Source of the DNA: Microbacteriaceae bacterium PS02068
GTDB lineage: Bacteria > Actinomycetota > Actinomycetes > Actinomycetales > Microbacteriaceae
Assembly: GCA_029959325.1 (NCBI GenBank)
Contig: JASCPF010000005.1
Location: 36,449 to 100,448, forward strand
Reading direction: 5' to 3'
DNA length: 64,000 nt
Part shown: positions 44,668 to 52,750 of the stretch, piece after piece
How positions within the stretch are numbered: the first letter of the stretch is position 1
Layout of the letters: the number at the start of each line of letters is the position of its first letter
Program-made: the position numbers and the translations under genes
The notes under the pieces: generated by a model
Told to the model about the DNA's origin: nothing
The model's database searches: none
The model's input: only the letters and a program-made list of their open reading frames with translations

Positions 44668-45552
44668 TTATCCTGCGGGTGGGAGGACGAGGCGGCGGAT
44701 CTCCGCAGCGATCAGTTCTGGTTCTGTGGCGGGGATGTAGTGGCCGGAGCGGGCAGCGACCACGTGCCGGCCCTGCCGGGACTGTGCGGCCCGATACCGC
44801 CCGGCGGCGGTCGCGGCATCCCGGACCCGTCGCGGCATCCCGTCCGCGAGACTGCCGGAGATGACGGTGACCGGGACATCGGGCAGCGCCGGCGGGTCGC
44901 CCTGCCAGGCGTGCAGCTCGGTGAGGAAGGTGCGCGCTTGCCGACCCTGGGTGACCACCACCGCGGGCCGGAACGCCTCCCGGTGAAGATCGGCCCGCAC
45001 ATCCTCGGGCATCCCCTCCCCGAGGAACCGGAAGAACCGCTCCAGCATCCCCACCCGGGCCAGCACCCACTCCACGGCGATCACGATCTTCTCCCCGACC
45101 CGGAACCGCATACCGAACAGGAGGTCCGCTGCCTCATCGGTCGGATCCACCAGCACCAGCCCGGCCACCCGGTCCGGGCGGCGGGACGCGGCCAGCCGCA
45201 CCATCGGGCCGCCCGCGGAATGCCCCACCTGCACGAACCCGCTGCTCGGCTCGAGGCCGTCCAGCAGATCGTTCAGGTCGTCGGCCATCCGGTCCAGGGT
45301 GCGCCCTGTGCACTATCCGGGACGGACCGACCCAGCCCCGCCCGGTCATACACCACGGCCCGCGTGAACGCGGCGACCCGGGTCTGCACCGACGCCCAGG
45401 TGGAGCGGGTCGCCGCCGATCCCGCCTCGAACACCACCGTCGGCACCCGGGGCCCCGGCGGGGCCCGGCAGCACCATCGCATAGGGTGCGCGCCCGCCAC
45501 GGGTGCGCACCCACACCGGCTCCCCCTGCGTGTGCACACGCTCCCCCGCCAT
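44668..45552 (-). pseudogene. Alpha/beta hydrolase, two compensating frameshifts
   Basis: Homology to a serine alpha/beta hydrolase crosses three frames. The N terminus ends near PGPAGAPG (about 45455). The middle part, from VPTVVFEAG to VVYDRAGLGRSVPDSAQ, lies in a second frame. The catalytic part from RTLDRMADDLNDL (about 45300), with the nucleophile elbow GHSAGG and a late His in RSGHYIPATEP, lies in the third. The changes fit one extra G in a GGG run and one missing G. It is the last gene of the csoR-copA operon. Confidence 0.75.
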
Positions 45553-45560
45553 GACCCGCC

Positions 45561-46178
45561 CTACCGGTCCGTGCCCTGGCGGGAGGCGCCGGTCGCGGCG
45601 CGGTGGGCCTTCTCCCGCAGGGCCAGCAGGGCGAGGGTGTCGTCCTTGATCTGGGTGCGGCCGAGGATGCCCCAGTGCGCGCTCAGGTGGTCTTCGAGGT
45701 AGCGCAGCACCCGGGCGAACGGGACGGTGTGCCACGGCGCCCCCGCCCCGGGCGGGGAGGTGGGGTTGCCGAACACGACCGTGCGGATCGTGCGCCCTTC
45801 CGGCGCCACCGTCCGTCCCGTTCCCAGCAGTTCGGCGACCAGCCGGGCGGCATCGGTCGGGGCGCAGCACCCGAACCGGGTGAACGCGGCTTCCAGCACG
45901 GCCGGGTCCCGCATCGCCGGGTTGGGGTGCGGGCGGCCTTCCTTGACCTCGCCGACGATCATGTCCGCTCCGCCCCCGGCACCCAGGGCCGGGTCCAGCG
46001 GTGCGTCGACGGTCCCGGACGCTCCCGGTGCGCGGTGCAGCCGTACGGCGAGGATGTCCAGGTCGGTGATGGTGCGGGGACCGCCGGGACCGGTGGCGTC
46101 CAGCACGGGGTATTCGGCGACGGTGAAGTAGCCGTTGACCCGCAGGTACGCCTGCACCAGCGCGACCGCCGTGTCCAC
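45561..46178 (-). CDS. Conserved protein with PD-(D/E)xK-like signature
   Basis: This 205-residue protein contains ITDLDILAVR and, about 35 residues later, MIVGEVKEG. That Asp...Glu-x-Lys spacing fits the restriction-endonuclease-like nuclease fold. The rest (for example APEGRTIRTVVFGNP) matches no family I know. It lies in the copper operon, 30 bases after the YHS gene and 8 bases before the frameshifted hydrolase. Nuclease activity is an inference from the motif, and a degenerate structural role is possible. Confidence 0.75.
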   Translation of the reverse strand: MDTAVALVQAYLRVNGYFTVAEYPVLDATGPGGPRTITDLDILAVRLHRAPGASGTVDAPLDPALGAGGGADMIVGEVKEGRPHPNPAMRDPAVLEAAFTRFGCCAPTDAARLVAELLGTGRTVAPEGRTIRTVVFGNPTSPPGAGAPWHTVPFARVLRYLEDHLSAHWGILGRTQIKDDTLALLALREKAHRAATGASRQGTDR

Positions 46179-46208
46179 CCTCTATCTCCGACCGGGTTAT
46201 CTGGCCGG

Positions 46209-46487
46209 TCAGGCGGCGTGCGCGTAGCGGGCCGGGTCGGCGTCGAACAGCGGCCCGCACTCGGCGCAGCAGAACCAGTACCGGCTGCCCTGGTAGTCGC
46301 GGAACAGGCCGCGCTGCTCGGCCCAGGCCGGGTCGACCTGGTTGCCGGGCATCACCGGACAGGTCACCAGGTTCGTCGCCCCCGCCGGCGGCTCGTGATG
46401 GTGATGCTCGTGCGCACCATGCTCGTGTCCTCCATGGTCGTGCCCGTGCGTGTGGTCGTGCCCGGAGTGGTCGTGGTCGTGGGACAT
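46209..46487 (-). CDS. YHS/TRASH-like metal-binding protein with His-rich N terminus
   Basis: This 92-residue protein opens with about 30 residues rich in His (MSHDHDHSGHDHTHGHDHGG, then EHHHHEPP). A YHS-type domain follows, with TCPVMPGN and YWFCCAECGPLFDADPARYA. The Cys residues (CPVM, CCAEC) suit copper binding. It is 25 bases downstream of copA, so it is probably a cytoplasmic copper buffer or donor to the pump. The ATG at 46487 is chosen because the His-rich part begins there and a GAAGGAGA site precedes it. Confidence 0.88.
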   Translation of the reverse strand: MSHDHDHSGHDHTHGHDHGGHEHGAHEHHHHEPPAGATNLVTCPVMPGNQVDPAWAEQRGLFRDYQGSRYWFCCAECGPLFDADPARYAHAA

Positions 46488-46512
46488 GGTGTGTCTCCTT
46501 CTCGAGCGATGG

Positions 46513-48792
46513 TTAGGCCTGGACGGGCGCGGGCTCTCGGGTGGCGGGGGCGCCGGCACGGGTCGGGGTGGGCAGGGGGCGGAAGCGGCGCAGGCGGAGG
46601 CTGTTGGTGACGACGAACACGCTGCTGAACGCCATTGCCGCGGCGGCGAGGATGGGGTTGAGCAGGGCGAGCATCGCGACCGGGATCGCGGCGACGTTGT
46701 ACGCGAACGCCCAGAACAGGTTCCCCTTGATCGTGCCCAGGGTGCGGCGGGCCAGCCGGATCGCGTCCGGGACCAGCATCAGGTCGCCGGAGACGATGGT
46801 CAGGTCCGCGGCGGTGATGGCCGCGTCGGTGCCGGTGCCCATCGCGATCCCGAGGTCGGCGGCGGCGAGGGCTGCGGCGTCGTTGACGCCGTCGCCGACC
46901 ATCGCGACCACCCGGCCCGCGGCCTGCAGGTCGCGGATGGTGTCGAGCTTGCCCTGCGGGGTGACCCCGGCGCGGACGTCCTCGATCCCGGCCTGGTTGG
47001 CGATCGCGCGGGCGGCGCCGGGGTTGTCGCCGGTGAGCAGGATCGGGGTCAACCCGAGCTCCCGGAGCCGTGCGACCGCCTCACGGCTGGTGGGTTTGAT
47101 GGTGTCGGCGACGCTGATCGCCCCGCGCACCTGCCCGTCCCACGCCACCACCGTCACCGTCGCCCCCGCCGCCTCGTCCGCCGCGATGGTCGCGGCGAGG
47201 CCTGAGGGGATGGGGAGCGCCCATTGGGTGGTGATCCAGGAGGCGCGGCCGGCGGCGACCAGGCGGCCGTCGACGATGCCCTGCACGCCTTGACCGGCCT
47301 CGGCGGCGAATGACTCCACGGCATCCGTCGGGCCGTCGGCTGCGGCGGTGATGGCGCGGCCGATGGGGTGCTCGGAGCCGTGCTCGAGCGCCGCGGCGAA
47401 CCGGATCAGCTCCGCCTCATCGGTGCCGGGAGCGGGGTGGATGCCGGTGACGGTCATGGTGCCGGCGGTGATGGTGCCGGTCTTGTCGAGCACGACGGTG
47501 TCGATGCGGCGGGTCTGCTCGAGCACCTGGGGTCCGCGGATGAGGATGCCCAGCTGGGCGCCGCGGCCGGTGCCGACCAGCAGAGCGGTCGGCGTCGCCA
47601 GCCCCAGCGCGCACGGGCAGGCGATGATCAGGGTGGTCACCGCGGCGGTGAAGGCGACCTCCAAGGGCGCCCCCGCGATCAGCCACCCGGCGAACGCGGC
47701 CAGGGCGAGGACGATGACGATGGGGACGAAGACGGCCGACACCCGGTCGGCGAGGCGCTGCACCTGGGCCTTGCCGGTCTGCGCCTCCTCGACCAGCCGC
47801 GCCATCCGGGCCAGCTCGGTGTCGGCGCCGACGCGGGTGATCTGCACGAGCAGGCGCCCGCCGGTGTTCACAGTCGCGCCGACCACGCGGGAGCCGGGGG
47901 CGACTTCGACCGGCACGGACTCGCCGGTCAGCATCGACTCGTCCACCGCGGACATTCCCTCGGTGACGAGGCCGTCGGCGGGGATCTTCTCACCCGGCCG
48001 CACCACCACGACATCACCCGGAACGAGCTGTGCGACGGGGACGCGCTGCTCAGTGCCTTCGCGGAGGATCACTGCGTCCTTGGCGCCGAGCTCCAGCAGG
48101 GCGCGCAGGGCCTCGCCGGACTGCCGCTTGGCACGAACCTCGAGGTAGCGGCCGAGGAGGATGAACACGGTCACCAGCGCGGCGACCTCCAGGTACACCT
48201 CGTGGCCACCGGCCTGCGGGGTGCCGACGAAGGTGACGCTCATCCGCATTCCCGGCATCCCCGCACCGCCGAAGAACAGCGCGTACAGCGACCAGCCGAA
48301 CGCGGCCAGCACCCCGACGCTGATCAGAGTGTCCATCGTCGCCGCCCCGTGCCGGGCATTGATCGCCGCGGCGCGGTGGAACGGCCACGCCCCCCACACC
48401 ACCACCGGCGCGGCCAGGGTGAGCGTGAGCCACTGCCAGTAGGTGAACTGCAGGGCGGGGATCATCGACAGCACCGCGACCGGCACCGCCAGCACCGCCG
48501 AGACGATCAGCCGCTGCCGCAGCGACGCCAGCTCATCGTCCCGCGGGATGGTCTGCTCAGCCGTGTCGGGCACAGGCGGGGCTGGGAGGCTCGCTCCGTA
48601 CCCCGCCTGCTCGACCGCCGCGATCAGCTCCTCCACCGGCACCGGGGCCTCCGAGTGCACGCGGGCCTTCTCGGTGGCGAAGTTGACCGTCGCCTCCACT
48701 CCGGGCAGCTTGTTCAGCTTCCGCTCGACCCGCGTCGCGCACGACGCGCAGGTCATCCCGGTGATGTCGAGATCGACGTCCAGCGTGCTCAT
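46513..48792 (-). CDS. copA: Copper-exporting P1B-1 ATPase
   Basis: This 759-residue CopA has one N-terminal HMA domain with [16 protein letters not shown], the TGES motif, transmembrane Cys392-Pro393-Cys394 ([13 protein letters not shown]), DKTGTIT, the HP motif SEHPIGRAI and GDGVNDAA. These are the signatures of Cu(I)-exporting ATPases. It overlaps the CopZ-like chaperone gene by 4 bases and lies in the csoR operon, so copper should induce it. It differs from the CPD-type ATPase of the other operon. Confidence 0.96.
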   Translation of the reverse strand: MSTLDVDLDITGMTCASCATRVERKLNKLPGVEATVNFATEKARVHSEAPVPVEELIAAVEQAGYGASLPAPPVPDTAEQTIPRDDELASLRQRLIVSAVLAVPVAVLSMIPALQFTYWQWLTLTLAAPVVVWGAWPFHRAAAINARHGAATMDTLISVGVLAAFGWSLYALFFGGAGMPGMRMSVTFVGTPQAGGHEVYLEVAALVTVFILLGRYLEVRAKRQSGEALRALLELGAKDAVILREGTEQRVPVAQLVPGDVVVVRPGEKIPADGLVTEGMSAVDESMLTGESVPVEVAPGSRVVGATVNTGGRLLVQITRVGADTELARMARLVEEAQTGKAQVQRLADRVSAVFVPIVIVLALAAFAGWLIAGAPLEVAFTAAVTTLIIACPCALGLATPTALLVGTGRGAQLGILIRGPQVLEQTRRIDTVVLDKTGTITAGTMTVTGIHPAPGTDEAELIRFAAALEHGSEHPIGRAITAAADGPTDAVESFAAEAGQGVQGIVDGRLVAAGRASWITTQWALPIPSGLAATIAADEAAGATVTVVAWDGQVRGAISVADTIKPTSREAVARLRELGLTPILLTGDNPGAARAIANQAGIEDVRAGVTPQGKLDTIRDLQAAGRVVAMVGDGVNDAAALAAADLGIAMGTGTDAAITAADLTIVSGDLMLVPDAIRLARRTLGTIKGNLFWAFAYNVAAIPVAMLALLNPILAAAAMAFSSVFVVTNSLRLRRFRPLPTPTRAGAPATREPAPVQA

Positions 48793-49148
48793 GAGGCTGC
48801 GGCGAGGCTGTACCCGGCCTCCTCCACCGCCGCCCGCACCCGCTCCGCATCCACCGGCGTCGCGCTGGACACCGTCACCGTGGACACGCCACCGGCGTGC
48901 AGATCGACCGCGACGTCGGAGACACCGTCGATCGCGGAGACCTCCTCGGTGACGCTACGCACGCAGTGCGCGCAGGTCATCCCCTCCACCAGGAACTGCG
49001 CCGACACGGTCTCGCCCGCCGCCGTCTGCTGCGCCGGCGCGCCGGTGTCGGTGGCTGCCGTGGCGTGGGAGGTGGGGCTGCAACAGGCGCAGCCACCGCC
49101 GGTGCTGGTCGCCTGCAGGCCGAGGTCCTGGAATCCCTGTCCGGTCAT
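48789..49148 (-). CDS. CopZ-like HMA copper chaperone with Cys-rich N-terminal extension
   Basis: This 119-residue protein has a roughly 45-residue N-terminal extension with GGGCACCSP, then an HMA domain with [20 protein letters not shown] and a final strand plus helix ([14 protein letters not shown]). Free-standing HMA proteins hand Cu(I) to CopA, whose gene follows with a 4-base overlap. The extra CACC in the extension could bind a second metal ion. It is 46 bases downstream of csoR. Confidence 0.93.
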   Translation of the reverse strand: MTGQGFQDLGLQATSTGGGCACCSPTSHATAATDTGAPAQQTAAGETVSAQFLVEGMTCAHCVRSVTEEVSAIDGVSDVAVDLHAGGVSTVTVSSATPVDAERVRAAVEEAGYSLAAAS

Positions 49149-49194
49149 GATGTGCTCCCTTCAAGAGCGTTGAACGATGTGAGTGGGGACGACG

Positions 49195-49479
49195 TTAGGA
49201 GCGCACGAGGCGCGCGATCGCGGCGTTCGCCTCGCGGAGCTTCTCCTCCGCGAGCGGGCCGCCTTCGGCGGTCGCCTGCGCGACGCAATGCGCGAGGTGG
49301 TCTTCCAGCAGCGACAGCGCGACGGACTCCAGCGCCTTCGTCGCCGCCGACACCTGGGTCAGCACGTCGATGCAGTACACGTCCTCGTCGATCATCCGCG
49401 CGATCCCGCGCACCTGACCCTCCGCGCGGCTCAGCCGCGCCAGCAGCGCCGGCTTGTTGTCCACATACCCGTGTGCCAT
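49195..49479 (-). CDS. csoR: Copper-sensing repressor CsoR
   Basis: This 94-residue all-helical repressor has Cys36 (VYCIDVL), His61 and Cys65 (DHLAHCV), the same numbering and spacing as the Cu(I) site of Mycobacterium tuberculosis CsoR. The GYVDNKPALLARLSRAEGQV N-terminal helix is typical. The ATG at 49479 follows GGAGGT. The TACCC-N5-GGGTA box at 49506-49520 lies 27 bases upstream. It leads the csoR-copZ-copA-YHS unit and probably controls the boxes at 30.4 and 40.9 kb. Confidence 0.95.
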   Translation of the reverse strand: MAHGYVDNKPALLARLSRAEGQVRGIARMIDEDVYCIDVLTQVSAATKALESVALSLLEDHLAHCVAQATAEGGPLAEEKLREANAAIARLVRS

Positions 49480-49505
49480 CTCGCACCTCCACCCACAATC
49501 TACCA

Positions 49506-49520
49506 TACCCTGTAGGGGTA
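49506..49520. promoter_or_regulatory. CsoR operator at the csoR promoter
   Basis: TACCCTGTAGGGGTA is a near-palindrome fitting the CsoR operator pattern. It lies between csoR and the divergent ATPase-family gene, 19 bases before the latter's ATG, and could repress both directions. Confidence 0.75.
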
Positions 49521-49539
49521 CAGGGTGTAGGGTGAGGTC

Positions 49540-50127
49540 ATGACCGGCATCCAGGCGCCGCGGCCCGCACAGACCACCCGTTGGCACGTCGTGACGGGCG
49601 GTCCCAGCTCGGGCAAGACCACCACGGTCAACCTGCTGCGGGGCCGCGGGTACACGACCACAATCGAGCACGCCCGCCACTACATCGACCTGCAACGGAT
49701 CACCGGGCGCAGCACCGCGGAGGTGCGGGCACGGCAGAGCGAGTTCCAGCGCGCCGTCGTCGACATGCAGATCGAGCAGGAACGCTCCCTCGACCCGCAA
49801 CAGACCGTGTTCCTGGACCGTGCTCTGCCGGACTCGCTCGCCTACTACCGCTTCCTCGGCCTCGCCCGCGGCACCGTCCTGCTGGGCGCGCTGGCCGGCG
49901 CCCGGTACGCGACGGTGTTCCTGCTTGACCTGCTCCCGCTGGCGTCCGACTACGCGCGCACCGAGGACCCCGCCGCGCAGCGGCGCATCCACGACCTGCT
50001 CGGGCTGGTGTACCAGGAGCTGGGCTTTCCCGTCGTCACCGTCCCCGCACTCGCCCCCGACGCGCGCGTCGACTTCATCCTCGAACGAGCATCGGCCGGC
50101 ACTCCAGCCGAGAGGGGCGTGAGCTGA
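49540..50127 (+). CDS. AAA family ATP/GTP-binding protein
   Basis: This 195-residue P-loop protein has the Walker A motif GGPSSGKTTT at residues 20-29, IEHARHYID after it, and FLDRALPDSLAYYRFLG as a kinase-like lid and Asp segment. It resembles small nucleotide kinase/AAA_28-type ATPases of unknown substrate. It diverges from csoR across a CsoR box and its stop overlaps the start of the AarF-type gene (ATGA), so copper may induce both. Confidence 0.86.
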   Translation: MTGIQAPRPAQTTRWHVVTGGPSSGKTTTVNLLRGRGYTTTIEHARHYIDLQRITGRSTAEVRARQSEFQRAVVDMQIEQERSLDPQQTVFLDRALPDSLAYYRFLGLARGTVLLGALAGARYATVFLLDLLPLASDYARTEDPAAQRRIHDLLGLVYQELGFPVVTVPALAPDARVDFILERASAGTPAERGVS

Positions 50128-51782
50128 TGGGCGCGGGGAGTAGCCGGTACCGGCAGATCGGGGCCGTGCTGCGCCGGCACGGACTCGGCGTCCTGGCCGG
50201 CGTGCTGGGCCTGGGCGGCTTGGTGCCGTTCCACCGCGGCGCCCTCGGACACGCCCGGCAGGAGGACCCCTACACGAACCCCGAGCATGTGCGGGTCGCG
50301 TTGGAGGAGCTCGGGCCGACGTTCGTGAAACTGGGCCAGATCCTCTCCACCCGGCACGATCTGCTCCCCGCGGCATGGGTCGCCGAGTTCGCCAAACTGC
50401 AGGACGACGTCGCCGCGGCACCGTGGGAGGGCATTCGGGACGTGCTCCGTGAAGAGCTCGGCGCCGACCCAGAGCACGTGTTCGCCCAGTTCGACCCGGT
50501 GCCGCTGGCGGCGGCGTCCATCGGGCAGGCGTACGCGGCAACTCTTCACGACGGCACCGAGGTCGTCGTGAAGGTGCGCCGGCCCGGCGTGGTCGCGCAG
50601 GTGCATGAAGACCTGGACATTCTCCGCAACCTCGCCGACCGCGCCGACCGGCGCTGGGATGCCATCCGGCAGTACGACCTGCCCGGGCTGGTGGAGGAGT
50701 TCTCCCGCACGCTGCGTGCCGAGCTGGACTACCTGCAGGAGGCCCGCAACGCCGAACGGTTCGCGCAGGAGTTCGCCCACGCGGCGCGGGTGCGGATTCC
50801 CCGCGTGCACGGGGAGACCACGACCTCGCGCGTGCTGACCCTGGAGCGGATGAGCGGGGTGCGGATCGACGACCTGGAGGGCCTGGACGCCGCCGGCATC
50901 GACCGGGTCGCACTCGCGCGGCTGGGTGCCGACATCGTGCTCACGATGGTGTTCGACAACCGGTTCTTCCATGCCGACCCCCATCCCGGGAACATGTTCG
51001 TGCAGCCCGACGGCGCGCTCGCGCTGATCGACTTCGGGATGGTCGGGGAGCTCACCGAACAGACCACGGACGGCCTCGCCGGCATCGTGCTCGCCTTCAC
51101 CCGCGACGACCCGGACACCCTCACCACCGCCCTGATAGAACTCTCCCGGACCGCCGACGTCGTCGACCGGGCAGGGCTGCGGCAGGCGATCACCGCGTTC
51201 ACGGCCCGCTACCGGGGCCGTTCGCTGTCGGAGATCAGCCTCGCAATCATGCTCCAGCAGCTGCTCGGCATCCTGCAGCAGCACCAGCTGCACCTTCCGC
51301 AGGAGACGGCGCTGCTGTTCAAAGTGCTGATGATGGCCGAAGGGACCGCGGCGCGGCTGGATCCGGACTTCCAGATGCTCGACGCCCTGCAGCCCTACGC
51401 TGAGCAGCTCACCCGCGCCCAGCTGTCCCTGCCGGCTCTGGCCCGGCGATGGGCGCGCGCGGGAGCCGACACCGGGGCACTGCTCACCGAGCTGCCCGCC
51501 ACCCTGAGCCGGCTCCGGCATCTCCTCGAAGACGGCGGGTTCGAGGTGCACCTGCGCGCGACGGAGCTGGAACCTCTCGTCGGGCGCGCCGAACGCGTCG
51601 GCAACCGTGTCGTCGCGGGAATGATCGCCGCCGCGCTGATCAGCGGGATCGGCACCCTCGTCGGCGGGAACACGAAATGGCGCTCCCGGGAAGGCGTCCT
51701 GATCGGCGCCGGGACCGGCACGATCGGCGCCCTCGGCAGCTATCTGCTGTGGACGCTGCGGCGCCGCCGACCCCGCCCCTGA
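50127..51782 (+). CDS. AarF/UbiB/ABC1 family kinase-like protein
   Basis: This 551-residue protein has the ABC1/UbiB hallmarks: AAASIGQAYAATLHDGTEVV with the invariant Lys of the family in VVVKVRRPG, HADPHPGNMFV and LIDFGMVGEL. Two C-terminal membrane segments follow. Family members assist ubiquinone or other isoprenoid-lipid metabolism by an atypical ATPase activity. Actinobacteria use menaquinone, so the target is unclear. The position behind the ATPase-family gene on a copper-controlled promoter is worth noting. Confidence 0.93.
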   Translation: MGAGSSRYRQIGAVLRRHGLGVLAGVLGLGGLVPFHRGALGHARQEDPYTNPEHVRVALEELGPTFVKLGQILSTRHDLLPAAWVAEFAKLQDDVAAAPWEGIRDVLREELGADPEHVFAQFDPVPLAAASIGQAYAATLHDGTEVVVKVRRPGVVAQVHEDLDILRNLADRADRRWDAIRQYDLPGLVEEFSRTLRAELDYLQEARNAERFAQEFAHAARVRIPRVHGETTTSRVLTLERMSGVRIDDLEGLDAAGIDRVALARLGADIVLTMVFDNRFFHADPHPGNMFVQPDGALALIDFGMVGELTEQTTDGLAGIVLAFTRDDPDTLTTALIELSRTADVVDRAGLRQAITAFTARYRGRSLSEISLAIMLQQLLGILQQHQLHLPQETALLFKVLMMAEGTAARLDPDFQMLDALQPYAEQLTRAQLSLPALARRWARAGADTGALLTELPATLSRLRHLLEDGGFEVHLRATELEPLVGRAERVGNRVVAGMIAAALISGIGTLVGGNTKWRSREGVLIGAGTGTIGALGSYLLWTLRRRRPRP

Positions 51783-51821
51783 CCCGCGCACGGCTCAAGA
51801 ACACCACGAAAGGAGACGAAG

Positions 51822-52364
51822 ATGGACAGGATCAGAGTCGGCGTCAACGGGTACGGAGTGATCGGCAAGAGGGTCGCCGACGCCGTCCACGCCCAACCCG
51901 ACATGCACCTGGTGGGCGTCGCGGACATCGTCACCGACTGGCGAATACAATCCGCCGTCCCGCGGCTGCCCGTATTCGCCGCCACCCCCGACGCGCACAG
52001 CGGCATGGTGGACACCGGCATCCGCCCCGAGGGAACCCTCGACGATCTCCTCGCGCAGAGCGACGTGATCGTCGATACGACCCCCAAGCACGTCGCCGCC
52101 GGAAACCTGCCCCGCTACCAGGCGGCGGGAGTAAAGGTGATCGTGCAGGGCGGGGAAGCGCACTCGACCACCGGGCACTCCTTCGTCGCCCAGGCCAACT
52201 ACGCCACCGCGCTCGGTCGGGACCTGACCCGGGTGGTGTCCTGCAACACCACCAGCATCGTCCGCGTCCTCGGCGCGCTCGAAAACGCCGGGCTGCTGCT
52301 GCGCGCCCGCGGGGTTACTGGTAGGGCCGAATGTCGCAGGGTGCACTATTCATCCTGGGATTAG
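51822..52364 (+). pseudogene. Type II glyceraldehyde-3-phosphate dehydrogenase, C-terminally truncated
   Basis: The N-terminal Rossmann half (VGVNGYGVIGKRVADAV) and the active-site segment VSCNTTSIVRVLGAL match archaeal-type (type II) GAPDH of about 340 residues. Here resemblance stops near residue 165 (52313), right after the active-site Cys segment. The frame then runs into unrelated sequence and stops at 52364, so the catalytic domain is lost. It follows the AarF gene on the same strand. The junction lies just before the CmtR-type promoter, so an insertion of the cadmium module probably removed the rest. Confidence 0.85.
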
Positions 52365-52373
52365 TTCAGTCAA

Positions 52374-52389
52374 CACTGTATGATCAGTG
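52374..52389. promoter_or_regulatory. Operator over the -10 of the CmtR-like gene
   Basis: CACTG (52374-52378) and CAGTG (52385-52389) form a perfect inverted repeat that encloses TATGAT (52379-52384), a consensus-quality -10 element. The ATG follows 7 bases after the -10, so the transcript is probably leaderless, starting at or next to the ATG. Repressor binding here would block RNA polymerase. Confidence 0.68.
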
Positions 52390-52390
52390 C

Positions 52391-52750
52391 ATGCTGACCA
52401 TTGCTCCACGTCTCGACGTCATGAACCGGCTCGGCCGGGCCATGGCGGACCCGACGCGCTCCCGGATACTGATGACCCTGCTCGACGGCCCCAGCTACCC
52501 GGCGGTGCTCTCGCGTGAGCTGGAGCTGACCCGCTCGAACGTCTCGAACCACCTGACCTGCCTGCGCGACTGCGGCATCGTGGTCGCCGAGCCGGAAGGG
52601 CGGCAGACGCGCTACGAGATCGCGGACCCGCACCTCGCGGCGGCGCTGACCGCGCTGGTGGACGTGACGCTCGCGGTGGACGAGCACGCGCCCTGCATGG
52701 ACGCTTCGTGCACGGTGCCGGGCTGCTGCGGGACGGGAGCGGGCGCGTGA
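52391..52750 (+). CDS. CmtR-like ArsR/SmtB family metal repressor
   Basis: This 119-residue winged-helix repressor has the recognition helix around LTRSNVSNHLTCLRDCG. Cys57, Cys61 and Cys102 occupy the same positions as the Cd(II)/Pb(II) site of Mycobacterium tuberculosis CmtR. An extra Cys-rich tail (CMDASC, CCGTG) follows. The ATG at 52391 is the first codon after a likely leaderless promoter. The gene overlaps the ATPase start (GTGA). Confidence 0.92.
   Translation: MLTIAPRLDVMNRLGRAMADPTRSRILMTLLDGPSYPAVLSRELELTRSNVSNHLTCLRDCGIVVAEPEGRQTRYEIADPHLAAALTALVDVTLAVDEHAPCMDASCTVPGCCGTGAGA

Noticed and set aside
43035..45552. Programmed ribosomal frameshifting in lnt and the hydrolase
   Set aside because: No slippery sequence or stimulatory structure was seen, and both genes show a plus and a minus change. 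Consensus errors or decay fit better.
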